Positions 13,801-26,416 of a stretch of DNA of 64,000 nucleotides are shown piece by piece. The stretch is taken from assembly GCA_017562135.1 (NCBI GenBank), contig QEYB01000981.1, positions 434,001 to 498,000 of the forward strand. Direction: 5' to 3'. A program made the translations under genes and the position numbers. A model generated the notes under the pieces. It was not told where the DNA came from. It searched no databases and worked only from the letters and a program-made list of their open reading frames with translations. The DNA is from Dipylidium caninum. Lineage: Eukaryota; Platyhelminthes; Cestoda; Cyclophyllidea; Dipylidiidae. Numbering within the stretch: position 1 is the stretch's first letter; each line of letters begins with the position of its first letter.

Positions 13801-16800
13801 TTCCGCGTTCCCACATCCACGTGTGTCCGGTCTTCGTGCATCTCATGCGTACGATTAGTCTGGCAGTGAGAGAAGAGCATCGAGTGGTCAACCTCGGAGT
13901 CAAAGCCGAGTCTCCTAAGGTCGGTGGTAAATTAGCAAGTCGAAATTGTGCAACGAAAGTTTTTGGGTCGGAAACTATGAAACGCGCGTTTTGTTAAGAC
14001 TGTTTCGTTGCGACTGTGAGGGATGCAGTGTAACGTGCGCTCACTCAACTCTAAACATTTTTTTCTGGGTTTATTTTTCACGGAAACTAGGGGTAACAAA
14101 ACGCGATTCACATATTCTTTCATTGTACGAGTTAAGAGTGGATCACGGCGCAGCTCAGCTCTCGAGAAACCTTAATGAGACATTCGGAGATGGATCGTGC
14201 AATGAAAAAAAACGCCTGGTACTGGTTCCAAGAATTTCCTTCTGCTAATTGGAATATTGTCAAAGAGCCTCGAGGACGACTGTGAATGCGATCCACACAC
14301 AAATATTCATGGAATTTGGTCTAAACTAATGAACTGGCCATCCGTACAGCTGCGTTGAAAAATCTGCCTGCGGTAGATTACAAAAAATGGCCTCATTTGT
14401 CGGCCATACGAGCGAATGAGGAAATTGCAGATAATTGAGTGACCGCAAGAGCAAATGTGCATCTTTGTAGCATGCCTCGTCAAAAGGGATCGTCAGCGTC
14501 ATTACGCCAAAACCTCGCTTGCGATGTAAAGTGTGTTTTGGATGATAACCAAAAACGAGCAAGCAAATGAGTAGATAAGAATACGCCCCGAAGACGCACA
14601 CCTAAGCCGAAATTTTATCCGAAATCCAGCATTCCTTCCTCAAATAAAACCAGGCGGAACCATAACAGCGGCGGAGACCCCTCGCCGTCCATTTCTTTTG
14701 ACGTCAAACATGAAAAAGTTTCGTGTGAGGATGAAACGACCGGGGTAGTATTACTAAAATATGGTATGTTTATACTACCAACAATATATGGGTAACTAAC
14801 ATGACCAATTATATAATAATATTGATAAGAATAATGTAAACGAAAAGTGCACTATTTTATATAATGGCAGTTATTGTACTTTAACATTATCAATATAACA
14901 ACGCAGTAATATGATTACTATTACGAAATAATAATACATTATTGTATTAGTAATATATTAACTATTATACAAAATAATGATATTAAATGGATTCTTACTA
15001 GAAATAATAAGTGCATTCTACATACTATTTGTAATTAAACCACGACCGTGACTATCGCATGATATTTTTTTAATTGCTATTGTATATATTAATAGCAATT
15101 ATTTTTTTCACTAATAATCATTATTATATAACTATCATGATATTATAATAGTTATTTATCCGCAGCACCTATATTTATTATATGAATCGCGCAACCGTTG
15201 GTAGAAAGTCGTACACGCCAATGGGAAAAAAATTGCGCCTTTTGCTTCCTTCTTATATTTGACGCTTGCTTCATAGTTTCCAGCCTAACGACACTGTTGT
15301 TTTTCAGAGTGAGAGAATTTTGGTGCGGTGGTAAGTAGGGGAGCTCTGAAGCCGCCTGCGAGATGAATGGTTCAGGGAGTCTGAGCGCTCACGTACTTTG
15401 TGGTCTTGTGCCGACCGCGGACCGTGGGCTGTAGCAGAGCAGGCAAAATCACGATGTCAAAGACTCTGTCCCGATTCATTTCCCTGGCGATAGAGTTGAC
15501 TTCCTGTAGCATCGGCAGGAGTTCAACCAGTTGCTGTTGCAGCACACACCGATCTGAAAGGTGAAAGCACGTGCAGCCGGCCAACAGACCCTCCATCTCT
15601 GCTTCTTCCCGCTTGCCTTTCTCCCATTTACCGAAAACTACTGATGGAATGACAAAAATACGTTAATCTAGAGCAATAGGGAATAGTTTTAATCCCAGTG
15701 GGGTGAGGGGACCGGCCGGGAGTGTACGCAACCATCCCATGGAGTTGGGAAAAAGTGTGAAGCGATTTGAGAGAACGAGTTCGGTTTTTTGTAAAGGGGG
15801 ACCGAATGGAGCCGGAACATTGTAACACGAGTGGACAGACACTTCCGACAAAATCAGTATTAAATAAGTGGGAGGATAGTGCGTCAAAAGTAAAGGAGGC
15901 GACTAGAGTAGACTGCACATCAACTTGTCGTGACACTTGCTGTGCATATTTTTTATTATTTTCCTGTCGGTGGAGCACTCAGTGCCACCTCACACGGCGG
16001 GTGGTCCTGTCAGCAAAAAGGAATGCTTAAAACCCACCATTGTCGTCCATGGCCCTGTCGAACTGGTCAATGCCCGCACTTTTGGCGAGCTCCTTTTGGG
16101 CGAAATCCCAGTCCACGGTGTGAGGAGCGCCCTCGTACTTTTCAGCCTCGTTGTGGTACACGTAGAGGTGGTAGGAGCCTAAAAGCAACGGGACCAGCTC
16201 TCTTGTCGGCGCAAGCACAACGACCGGCTGGGTAACGACGCTTCCAGGTGGCATAACTCAAACATGTTCTTATGAACAAACCAAAAAGTATGCGGTCCAT
16301 GGGCTTGAGGATCTGAGAGGTCGTGAGAATGATTCCGTTGACTTTGGTGCTGTGAACGGAATTCGGACCCACGGAGAGTTCCATGCGTCCATCGGTGAGT
16401 CGTGTAAAGATTGCATGGGTGTTCTGAATGTTGAGACCTTTGAGCAGAATGTGAGCCGTCGTTTTGTCACTCCTCTTCCCTCTTCTCGTCCGCACTTCCC
16501 AGCTCCCCGCAGCGCCCTCTCGGCCCACCACAGTCTAGGCGAGGTCAAGAATCAGCACCTTAACACCTCGGCAGAGGAACTTTTAGTCAAATGGCGGCTT
16601 ATTACTGCTTAAATCACACCAAACACGTCGCTTCAGTGAGCCGAACGTGTTCATCGACGGAGATCGGCCATAGTGAGTTCAAATTCTTCAGACAGGCCTA
16701 TTCCTATTGCCTCAAGTGTGACAGCCGTTTGCAGTCACTTTGTAGGTCAAAACCCCTCCGAGTTGTGCGAATTCTGAGTCCTTTCGACGTGGCCAGTCTG

Positions 16801-19800
16801 AGTATATAAAATGACGCAAACTTTTTGCCTCTGGTATCTTTAAACGCCTCCATTTGTCGGAAAATAATTTGCACCCTCAAGCGGTCCCAGCCACACTCTC
16901 CAAACCGCAAGGGCCTTCCCGACAAACTCGTCCGCAGCCTTGTGGCGCCCGGGTGAAAGACCATGGGCCCTGCACGATGCTGCCCAGTGCTCCTCACCGG
17001 GTTATCTACCTCACTCCGAGGCCACAACTAACAATTCTCAGTGTGTAGGCGTGTAACACATACAGCCTTGTGGGGTGTGAAGTGACGTTGGCAGACACAC
17101 CTTGTTTGCGTCCAGGTAGTGGATAATGACTCCCGAGAGCTGAGGGTCCTCGTTGAGGTTCGACAGGTAAGGACATTGCCGCCGCGGGTTTACACCTTGT
17201 CTGGTTACCTCGGGCAGCTCCATGATTGTGACCTCCTTGCGGGCCTCTTCCAGCTAAAAGGAGTCAATCTTCAAACAATGCACTTGAATAACTGCTGAAC
17301 ACGCATTTCTTCCAATGTGTGCACCTTTCTCTTGAAGACACGTTGGTCCTGATTTTCAAGCCGTTCACGGTTGTTTTCAATTTGGGCCATAATTTCCGAG
17401 CGGACCTCCTCTCGCATTCGCGCTCGCTCTGAACGGCCTGTTCGGGGGAGAGGCACAACTCACCTTCAGGCGATCTACCCGGAGGTGATTGCACTTCCGA
17501 GGCGTCAATTATTTCTTGCAGTCTTCTCCTCAACTGTTCATTTTCAACCTTAACGCCAAAAATAAGTTGAGATGCTATTACAGTTGACAACCGAGCCTCG
17601 TCCCGCACGGTCCTCTCGGAAGTCCGTGCCGGAATGGCTTCACAATATTCAAACTCTGTCCAGCACCTCGCCAGCCATGCCAACTTCCCCTTAAACACGT
17701 TTTTTTAACATCTCGAACCCGTCACTGCGAGGAGGTAAAACTTTAGTTGGTGAAATTTGCTCAACGAATGATTTGAGAAAATAATTTCCTCTTAACGACG
17801 TGACTACTCCGTAATGGCGTAATGGCAGTCAACGGGTTCAGGACTCGACATTTTGACAAGCTTTTCAACGGGGCCACGACTCACCAGCAGCTCTTTAATG
17901 ACATTGTCCTGTAATCTGCCGTTAACCACCGCACTCGTCTTGATCTGCTTTGCCCTGTCGGCGTATCGCAGGGTGGAGAGAGTCTCGGCGTAGTTGATGT
18001 CGGCTGGTGAGAGGGCGGCAATCATCACGGTCTTACTACAACGATGGAGTAGCCGTTTAGTTGCCAACTTCTTGCAATCCCCTAGTAAAAACGCATTTCC
18101 GAAAGGGCGTGTTGGCTTTTTTCACCGTTTCGGTGATTCTCTACGGTTGTCGACACGCCTTCCCCGGATTTTCATGACTCCTAATCTCGCCTCTACACGA
18201 AAAATCCTACCTCCTCTGTCGTTGCGAAATGGACTCAAGGAAACACAAAGACATTTAAGCACTCCGTCTGCAGCCATGGCTTGAGTTAAAATGGCGTATG
18301 TAATATGCGAACCCCCCTTCTACATCCTTCTCCTGCCCCGTAAGAGCAAAAGATGTGGCAGAAGCCCGTGAGTTTGGTGCTTCAGTCCTTCATGCTTCTG
18401 TCCTAAAGGTTATACATTTTACTTATTCATGTGTGTCGCGCTTATGAGAGCACCATGGAGTTGGGAATGCTTTAACGGGTGCATTAAAAATCCTACCATA
18501 GCAACGAAATGGTGGAGCACAACTATCTGTTCTTTTTTTATTTTCAACTTGAATGAGTGTCAGGCGTACACCAGACTCTCGTTACTCGAGTCAGAGGGGT
18601 TTTAAATGTAGCCCGAAAAACTGGAATATGAATGAATTTCTCGACGGGTGATCTGTAAGAAGTGCAAATACTATTTTCTCGTGGAATCAAAATGCTTTTT
18701 GGGAGGAGGGGCTGATCTATGCACAAAATTTAAGAAAAAGTGAGTGATCAAGGCTACACGAAGGCTTATCCTTCTCTAGGGGTCCAAATAAGGCTTTATA
18801 CTTTAGTTCACAAAACATGCTCCGTGAAGAATCCACTTAGAGCGTATTGAGGTTACACTTTCTTCATTTTGCTCCTTTGTTGATTTAACCCTCTCTGCGA
18901 TCAAGCCTGAACACGGTAATGCAAGTCCTCTTCCACTGACTAACCTTTCCCCCAGGCTACTATTCGATTCTTTATGTGTAAATGAATTCTCCAGATCAGC
19001 ACACTCACAAGACAACGCGGGGGTTATAACGAGCCATCCTCATTTTACGGGACAACGGCCACTATACCTGTTGCCACCGAGGGCGTTCTGCAACAATTTC
19101 GTGAGGACAGAGTCGCGATATGGCACCACCTTCTTCTTTTCGCAAAGCGCCTTTTGGAAAAATGAGCGTTCAGACTGTGTTATTCTCGCAAATCCAGTCG
19201 ACCCGGAGTTAATATAGACGAATTCATGTGTATTTGAGAACATTTCTATGACTTCTGAGGGAGGATGTTGCGGAGCCAACGGCACCATCCTACTGGCCAA
19301 GAGAGAACAACTGCCCTCCTCCTATCACATCAGCAATCAGCATTCATTATTAGAGCATTTAAATCTGCACACAAACTTGGTACATCCAGACTGCATCACT
19401 GAATATGCTAAACTCCTCCACTCACATTAGCGGTGATCAGCAAAAATGCCTTTAAGGAAAGATTTAACCAACCGAAATGACATTGCCGAGAGCTGAAAGG
19501 GAACGATTGATATTCGCTCCTTCCTTAAGCCGGTCGCCTGTCTCGCCGGTGCTTTCTGCGCGCTCAGAGCCTGCAATACAGAAGGATAAGGAACAGTTTT
19601 GATTTACATTTAACTACTTTAGATTGAGTGTTCTGGAACGATATCTCAAACTTATTTTTAAGGAAGTACGAGAAGTTGCAAGTCCACATTTTCTCACCAC
19701 ATTATCTGTCGCCCGATATTTCACGCAGTAAATAAGTGTCAAAGCTACTAGCTTACCTGCCAAATCAACAAAGTTAATTGTAGAACTCAGACGTTTCTTA

Positions 19801-21336
19801 GAGCCTTTTTCCGACACGAGTTGGTCGAAAGAAATGCATACAAGAGTGTGAGCTCGGGAACTTGTGGCATTCATACTTGTTGTCGCCACTGTCCTGTTAG
19901 CAATTCCTTATTTCAAAGTTGAGGGATTACTCGAATTAGGAAACGCAAAAATATAACTTTTAAGTAGAATTTTTTTACACTCCCTCGCCAAAAGCACTTT
20001 ACCCTGTTTCATTCGTTTCTCTATGTCTTTATAAGAACCAACAGGAATATGCTTCAATCCCTGCACGAAAAAGCCGTCTCCTTCAGATTGTCGAACCGGC
20101 AATCCGCTAGAATTCTTAGCATCCGAACTTAGAAGGTCACGAACTCTCTCGTTGTATATTTCCATCATTGAAATAGTCACCTGAAACTCCTACAAAATAT
20201 GGTGATTAAGCCTGCAATGTGTGAACTAAATCATACTTTCGATTGGTCATTGTTTGTATCGATACATTTGAATAAGTGCTCACATGTAACTGGAATAATC
20301 CCCCTTCATAAAAAACAGGCGATCAATGCATAAAATAGGAAGTGGGAGACCACTCGAGCATGTTACAAGGTGCTGCTATCGAAAGGCCTATCCATATTAC
20401 AGCTTATTGTAAAAGAATGTTTGTCCACGATTAAAAGAAAACGCATACACTTCAAGTATGACCGTTAGGATGGAAATACGTCGGAAATCTGTAACTATAA
20501 GCCTTATTATGGCAAAACATAAATGCAATAAATCTTGATTGTGTTGGTTGGGAGGATATATTGGTAATTCATAAATTAAGAAATACTTTTTACTTGTTCT
20601 CGCCATAGCCAACAATAGAGTAAGATTTCCCTGAGCCGGTTTGCCCGTATGCAAACAAAGAACAATTATATCCATCAAAAGCGTTATTCAAAATCCCGGT
20701 GCCAAGATCATTAAATATTGTTTCTTGGCTTGCATATCTCGATGAAGTCCCATCAGGTACCAGAACACCAGTTTTATCAACATTGAAGCCATCGTGAGAC
20801 CAGTAGGAGTAGTCAAACGCAAATTTCTTTCTATCTTTATCGTCTTAAAGGTGTATAAATCAAGTGAAAATCATTTGTAACAGTAAGGTATTTTTGGCCT
20901 GATTAAACGGATGAACATTGACAAATATATAAAGGAAAATTATCGGATCGCAGTTATGCACTTAAAAACTCATACTTTATAGTAAGCATTATCCATATGT
21001 AATGGTAGTCAGAAGATATGGATTATTTAAAACGGACGTATGTATGCATTGAAGTATAAAACGGCCAAAAGTGATTGAAAATTTTAAAACGCCTTTCAAA
21101 ACAAGTGGTTAGGCCAACGCTATGTTAAAAATGACAACTCGTAACAGTTGTTACTAAGTAAACCAAACAAATAAATTACTATCTGGATTAGTAATTTCAG
21201 TTTCATCCCCCGTCATCGAAATTATTAGGTGGGCTCCACGACACTTTTCCCGATCATTGAAAGGCCTTACGCGCACAGCAACCTTAATTCTAGAGGAGGT
21301 AACTAAGAAATTACACGGATACGATTCTTCTTTCAT
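10829..21336 (-). CDS. KIF28: Kinesin-3 family motor, KIF28/KLP-6-like
   Basis: Eighteen exons: 21180-21336, 20594-20843, 20237-20303, 19981-20189, 19757-19893, 19473-19570, 19068-19150, 17885-18035, 17464-17548, 17301-17437, 17101-17253, 16282-16534, 16038-16178, 15397-15553, 13772-13859, 13127-13435, 11480-11731, 10829-11047. All phases agree; about 981 aa, near human KIF28P. Motor: [22 protein letters not shown]-loop GQTGSGKS, switch I SSRAH (usual form SSRSH), switch [21 protein letters not shown]. Then a short coiled coil, an FHA domain ([17 protein letters not shown]), and the KIF28-type tail ([20 protein letters not shown]). The family moves cargo along microtubules; KLP-6 acts in ciliated neurons. 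Two points are open: the start may instead lie on an upstream exon joined at an acceptor before 21289, and the last exon may splice at 10898 rather than read to the stop at 10829. Confidence 0.88.
13962..15288 (+). mobile_element. Mariner-like element relic A (in a kinesin intron)
   Basis: Terminal inverted repeats frame the segment: the left end carries GGAAACTATGAA from about 13970, and the right end carries its reverse complement TTCATAGTTTCC at 15270-15281, both preceded outwardly by a TTAGG-like start. Inside, 14326-14650 matches element B at 60410-60790. Near 15190 the frame reads N-R-W-stop-K-V-V, the C-terminal RWQKV block of mariner transposases with a premature stop. About 480 bp of very AT-rich TAA/ATA sequence (14750-15180) replaces most of the catalytic region. 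It is inactive. It lies in sense opposite to the kinesin gene, within the intron between 13859 and 15397. Confidence 0.75.
17438..17463 (-). other. 26-nt mini-intron in the kinesin gene
   Basis: GTGAGT at the 5' side, a pyrimidine-rich centre and CAG at the 3' side. Removing it joins the [11 protein letters not shown] exon to the [10 protein letters not shown] exon in phase (1 to 1), and the following 47-nt intron (17254-17300) is then also in phase with the next exon. Without removal the frame stays open but loses the coiled-coil reading. Confidence 0.6.
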
Positions 21337-22284
21337 GATGCAGTGAAAACTTTGAGAATGTCAAACGCTTGGGTGACCTTAATGTGTTTTACAATTACAA
21401 TACTAAAACATTTATGTGTAACGTGGCGGCAAAAGCCTAATCTTTCGGCTTAACGTTTTTCATGTTATTTATAATTTTTTTCGCTTTACATTTTGAGAAA
21501 TAAAGCCCTAAATGGTTTACCTTGCGCATCCTGCGTACTGAACCTGCTGGCCACCAACTTGAGCGCGACCCCATAAACTGCTTCTCGTTTAAAAACGGTG
21601 TCTGCTAAGTGTAGAGAAATCTGAGAACCCCGAGAAAAAAAACATGACTAATTACATCCTAGACCTCTTTTCCTCTTCATCACCCTCAATGTTTGGCTTT
21701 GAAGTGTTGCAGACCCAATACTTTAACCTGTTATGGGAGCATTATGTTACTGAAAAACGCCACCAGTCCACTCTAATGAAAATAAATCCAGCAACATTAA
21801 TGAGTCTTAGCCCTTGGACCGCCACCCACAAATGTAAACCTGAACACAATCGTCCAAGCCCCCCCCTCTCGCATATTTAGATCGAAAACTCATCCACAGG
21901 AGCTTGCCACCACAATTTGACTTTGGAAACCCTGCACATATCCACAAACACCCGATGAGCAAGGAAACCCGGCGGAACACGACATAAGAGTGACCGACAC
22001 TACCAAGCATAAGTAGCATTAACCACCGTTCTTCACCGTAGTGGGCTTATTACCAGTTTATAAATTATAGTCGAGGATATGAAATCGACATGACCGACTA
22101 TATTCCTTGTTAACCTTGGTTAATGAGGGCAGATGCTTCATAGTCCAATAACAACTCGTAACTCAAATGACATTTTAAGAGATTGAATCTATTATCAGCA
22201 ACAACATCTACCCACCTGTCGTTGACTAAGTGATATCAGTGAAGTATACCAAAAAGACACCGCACTCTATCGAATAATCTATTG
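21337..22284. other. Intergenic between kinesin and ECSIT
   Basis: No supported gene on either strand. The stretch is AT-rich and should hold the kinesin promoter or a further 5' exon, and the ECSIT 3' UTR. Confidence 0.4.
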
Positions 22285-24938
22285 TCAAACCTCACCAGAG
22301 AAAGATTTTACAAAAGACTTATTTCCTTCCACACTATTCGAGTCGTTGCGATTCCGTATGATCACGGTAGCCTTATCAAGCGCAGGATTCAGCTCTCGAA
22401 GTTTTTTCAGCCATTGCTGAATGAGCTCAGCAGGCGCTGGGACGGGAAGAGAGACGGTTGGATCAGGCAGCTCCTTACTACTTTCGCCTCCATAGGCAAG
22501 CGCCTGGCTTTCCAAGGCATTCGATACTGGTGCCACCACACCCACGACCAGAACGGCACCCTCCGCCTGCTCGTGGCGAGTCAGATCCTCTGGCAAGTGC
22601 GTTATTTGATGCGAGGGTCCAAGCCTACCCACAACGCACGCCGACGCTCCGCCGTCATTATGTTACCTCTTCTCGTTAGGGAACTCTTTTTCGGTCGAAG
22701 CGAAATTAAATTATCACTTTCACCATCTACTTGAGTTAATAAAACGCTTTTTGGTGAAGATGCAGATGGTAGTTCATTGTCTTCTGGGAGCACCGGCTGT
22801 AGAGGAACAAACTTCTCTTTTTCTGAGCCGGGGATGGGATAATCCCAAGAAGTGGTATTGGTTATTGAATCCAGTCTGTCCTTGATCCCTTGACACTTAT
22901 TCGTCTGCATTTCTATGCGATGCTTGTCCAAATGTCCCCAAAGGACGTAATAGGCAAGCTTACTTAAAAAGATAATCCAAACAAGATATCTACCTGAAGG
23001 TTTCGATACCAAACAAATTGTGGACCGTCGAGATAGAGAACACGAGATTGAGAAGGGGCCAATGTTGTAACATATGCTGAAAGTAGACCCCGTTGGATAG
23101 GACTCTGAGCACTCACTATATAGCAAGGAAGGTTATTCTGCTTGAAATCTGTCTAAAAACCGAAAATTAAGTCTTAGAAAAAACAGATGTGCGTGGCACG
23201 TACAACAATTGTGGTGAACTCGGTGGCAGGATCCGGACACATGCGAGCAGCAACAAGTTGTGCCAAGCTGATGGCTTCTTCGCCTTCCATATCATCTGGA
23301 AGTTTTTCTGCAACTGGCCAGGGATTAGCGTGGCGCAACTTTGGCACCCAATACATCATGCGACGGTAATACGACATCACCAAACTGCGAAAACCAAAAA
23401 CTTCTACAATAGTATTGCCCACATCATCGTCTGGCATTACCTCTAAAAATTAGAACAGAACAATCCATAAAAAGATAATAATGAAGACAAAAAGTCTTGT
23501 ATCAAAAAAAAATAGGATTTACATCGATTTTGGTACATTGAGAAGCTTTTGTTAAGAAAGAGGGCCAAGTCATGTCTATTTATCAATACATTTTAATGAA
23601 AGAAGATATCCGTTATAACAGTATATTTCGCTCTCTCTCTCTCCCCAATATCAAGTTTAAATTGATAAAACCATTGTCTTAAAAAGCATATATTTCGACA
23701 CGTTAAATTAAACCAGAATGTGATGAAAAAGGTCCCTGATGAAAGTAATATTCACTTACGTCGGAAAGTTGACAGACTAAAAACAGTTATAACCAGAATG
23801 ATACACCAGAATCATTACATATTTGGATCTTTAAGCAATGCAACAGAGAAGTCGAATTTAACATACAAATGGTCCTAATTCAGTTCCAAAGAATTTTCGG
23901 AAGAAATGAAGATTGAATCGGTGCGTTTTTGGTGGAAATTAGAAGGCTGAGCTCAAATAGTAGTATGGAGTTGACCCATTCATTCTTTATAATGTAAGTG
24001 TGAAGTTTTACAAAAAAGACTCGACAGTGTGGTGACGACTGCTCAAAAAATCAATGAAATAACGGTCACGTATTAAAAAAAGACTTAAATTAATTTTTCA
24101 AGCCAGTAAATTGTGTTTGTGAATTGTATGAGAAGAAAAGGTTAACCAACAAAGTCGAATCACTTGGAAAAAAGATATGAATTAAACGAAACTCGAGAAT
24201 GACGTTAACTTAAATAGGAACAACGATAAAGACAACTTTCAAATAATTTGCCAACGTCGAAATGGGCACGGTAACGAGACCCACTGAAAAGTGTAGACCA
24301 ATATAAAAGCTAATTGCAGAGGTAAGACTCACGATTTGTGTTAAGCTGCGCGAGGAGTTGCATAGCGGTGTGTTGCTGCTGTCTGTAAGCTCCCAAGTCA
24401 GCGTGTAAGAAAGATTTGGCCTTTAGTCGCCCCCCTCGTGGCAATACCGAAAGGAGGGCCTTGTAGGCCTCCAAATCGTCTGCCACTTCATACGCGCGCA
24501 TCTCCCGCAGGGCCGCCAGAATGAATTCGTTGAATCCGCTTCGTTCACTTCCAGAACGCACCTTATATAACTCCACAGTGTCCAAAAAGGCTGACTTTTT
24601 CAGCTGCTTCAGCTGTGAATGTTTCAAACCGAATACAGCCTGTTGGGTTTCAGTTAACTTGTTCTTCTTAAAATTCTTCGAGGCCTCCGCCCAGCTACAA
24701 CAAATTACCAAGGGTAAATGAGTTTAACAGAAGACATTTAGAGCTGGAGGGATTTTACTTACATAAGCTCTGCATGAGTGCCTTCAGACTGAGACTTTGT
24801 CTTGTTACTTTGAGGATCGTCACTCTTCTTTTTTCTCAAAAAAGAGAAGAACTTTCGCCTCCAAGGTAAGTAACATTGAGTAACAGCGCAAAATTGATAT
24901 CGCTGACCACCCGCCACAAGTTGTCCCAGTAAACGGAG
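22285..24938 (-). CDS. ECSIT: ECSIT, mitochondrial complex I assembly factor
   Basis: Six exons: 24763-24938, 24333-24694, 23204-23442, 22994-23137, 22667-22958, 22285-22589; 1518 nt, 505 codons plus stop, phases all agree. Matches to ECSIT in order: FNEFILAALREMRAYEVADDLEAY (the PPR-like N-terminal half), then VMPDDDVGNTIVEVFGF, PDPATEFTTIVV, YIVSAQSPIQ ... LDGPQFVWYRN, and the C-terminal VLVVGVVAPV ... LIQQWLKKLRELNP. ECSIT works in the mitochondrial matrix with NDUFAF1 and ACAD9; in vertebrates it also acts in Toll and BMP signalling. The first exon begins at a good acceptor (TTTTAG at 24939-24944) in phase 0 but has no ATG, and no upstream cis exon fits. A spliced leader ending in AUG would give an Arg/Leu-rich mitochondrial targeting start. 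Human ECSIT is 431 aa, so this one is somewhat longer. Confidence 0.9.
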
Positions 24939-24945
24939 CTAAAAC
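24939..24945 (-). promoter_or_regulatory. Putative spliced-leader trans-splice acceptor of ECSIT
   Basis: The intron-type 3' end GTTTTAG directly precedes the first ECSIT codons (CTC CGT TTA). No donor or start codon in the 149 nt to the CISD3 stop gives a matching phase: a potential donor at CCTCG|GTATGC in that gap follows an ATG, but in phase 1. Flatworm spliced leaders that end in AUG can supply the initiator methionine, which would place AUG in frame here. That reading is inference. Confidence 0.45.
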
Positions 24946-25087
24946 ATCGAAAATAATAAATCAACCAAAATTAAATTTGTCAAGTTCCAAATGCATACCG
25001 AGGAAGGGCATTGCTTCAGAAAACATTTACTGACAGAAATACAGATCTAGCTTTCTTATGCATACTGGAAAGGAATAGATTGTATAA

Positions 25088-25756
25088 TCAGTACTTGATG
25101 GTGTTTTGGACAAGATCACAGTTGTGAGTTCCATCACAAAAAGGAGCGGACTCCGATTGTTTACACATGCAGAACCACACCTCTGTTTTCCTACAAGTAA
25201 AGGATGAAGACAAAACGCAATAAACAGAAGTAAATAGAATATTTGGGAAAATATTATTTTTCCCTTGCGACCAAACCGGAAAACATTTCGAAATATAAGA
25301 CAGGGACCTCACTTTTCGAAAACAACCTTAATGGGCTTGAACATCGGTTTTTGGTTCCGAGAGGGCCAATTATGCACCAAACGAGCATGATGGCCGTCAC
25401 AAAATGGTTGCTCCTTGCTCTGTCCGCAAGCACACCACCAATATATCTTTTTCGGCTCGCAAATAAATCGAAACGGTCGTTTGTCCGCAATTTTTGGTCC
25501 TGTAGCCGGTGGAAGCTCGTCTAGAAGTAATAAATTTTAGTAGGGAAGACAAGGGAAAAAGAGAAAATGGTTGTCATTAGGAAGTACCTTGAAATTTCGG
25601 TGTTTCAGGATGAGGTGGGGGCCTACGATTGCCTTCCTCATCAAAACGTTCAGAAAATGGAATATGGTAAGACCCAGGTGGTATGAATCGTCCATTGCAA
25701 ATAAATGTAAGAATGGGGGACGGCCTTTTCAATAAAGGCTGTCCTACCTTCCACAT
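25088..25756 (-). CDS. CISD3: CISD3-type mitochondrial protein with two CDGSH 2Fe-2S domains
   Basis: Three exons: 25588-25756, 25313-25520, 25088-25190; 480 nt, 159 aa, phases agree. Two CDGSH motifs are visible: CACGQSKEQPFCDGHH in exon 2 and CMCKQSESAPFCDGTH in exon 3, each with three Cys and one His to bind a 2Fe-2S cluster. Having both motifs in one chain, and no membrane anchor, is the CISD3 (MiNT) arrangement, unlike CISD1/2 with one. The N-terminus starting MWKVGQPLLKRPS is basic and fits a matrix-targeting peptide. CISD3 functions in mitochondrial iron, sulfur-cluster and redox balance. An acceptor (CTTTCAG, ending at 25766) lies 9 nt before the ATG, as expected for trans-splicing. 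ECSIT follows on the same strand. Confidence 0.92.
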
Positions 25757-25766
25757 GACAAAAGTC

Positions 25767-26416
25767 TGAAAGCACGAAAGCCCAATGGACTCTTTTCGCA
25801 AAGCAATGGTAAGTAATACAACATACTTCCAAACGTGTTAGCCAGTTAAAAACGCAGAAGCAACAAAAAACCGTTCTCTGATTTATCTAATGGGATATTT
25901 TAGCAGAACTAAGGTCAAGAACAGGGGTGCTCGCCACGACCGACGCAAAGTTATGATACAAAATGGCTAATCAGCAAGATATGCAATACCGGCTATGTTA
26001 TGTCACGTAAATTAATCTCTGACAAGTAAAACGCTGCAACAACGCAAGAAAGGAATAACGCCCCCAAATGGGAGCCGATTAAAACAAAATGCATATAACA
26101 AAATACCCAAAACAAAAGGTCGCACATAGACGCAAGCTTGTTTAGTTTTAGCGCAGCGTTATTTGAGACGTTAGTAAATTTTATGTAGGTTTATTTGATT
26201 ATTAACTGAATCAACTCTGGTCATAATATACATTCGATGCTTATGAAGACGTTAGGTTTGATCTGAAATACTACCCGCATGGGAATGTAGTCGAAACTGT
26301 TAAACTTGGTGGGCGATCTTACACCTTTAATTATAACTTAGATGTAAAGAGTTTTTGAAATGGGCATTTTCCGTTTACTTCACAATTGCTACCATCTGTC
26401 CCTCGTCCAATTCCTT
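25767..26416. other. Intergenic upstream of CISD3
   Basis: No supported gene. The stretch holds the presumed promoter of the CISD3-ECSIT pair and ends at the second copy of the dispersed element. Confidence 0.4.

Noticed and set aside
16704..17027. 107-codon minus-strand frame
   Set aside because: It lies wholly in the kinesin intron 16535-17100; the flanking exons (HYLDANK and TVVGREG) join directly in phase.
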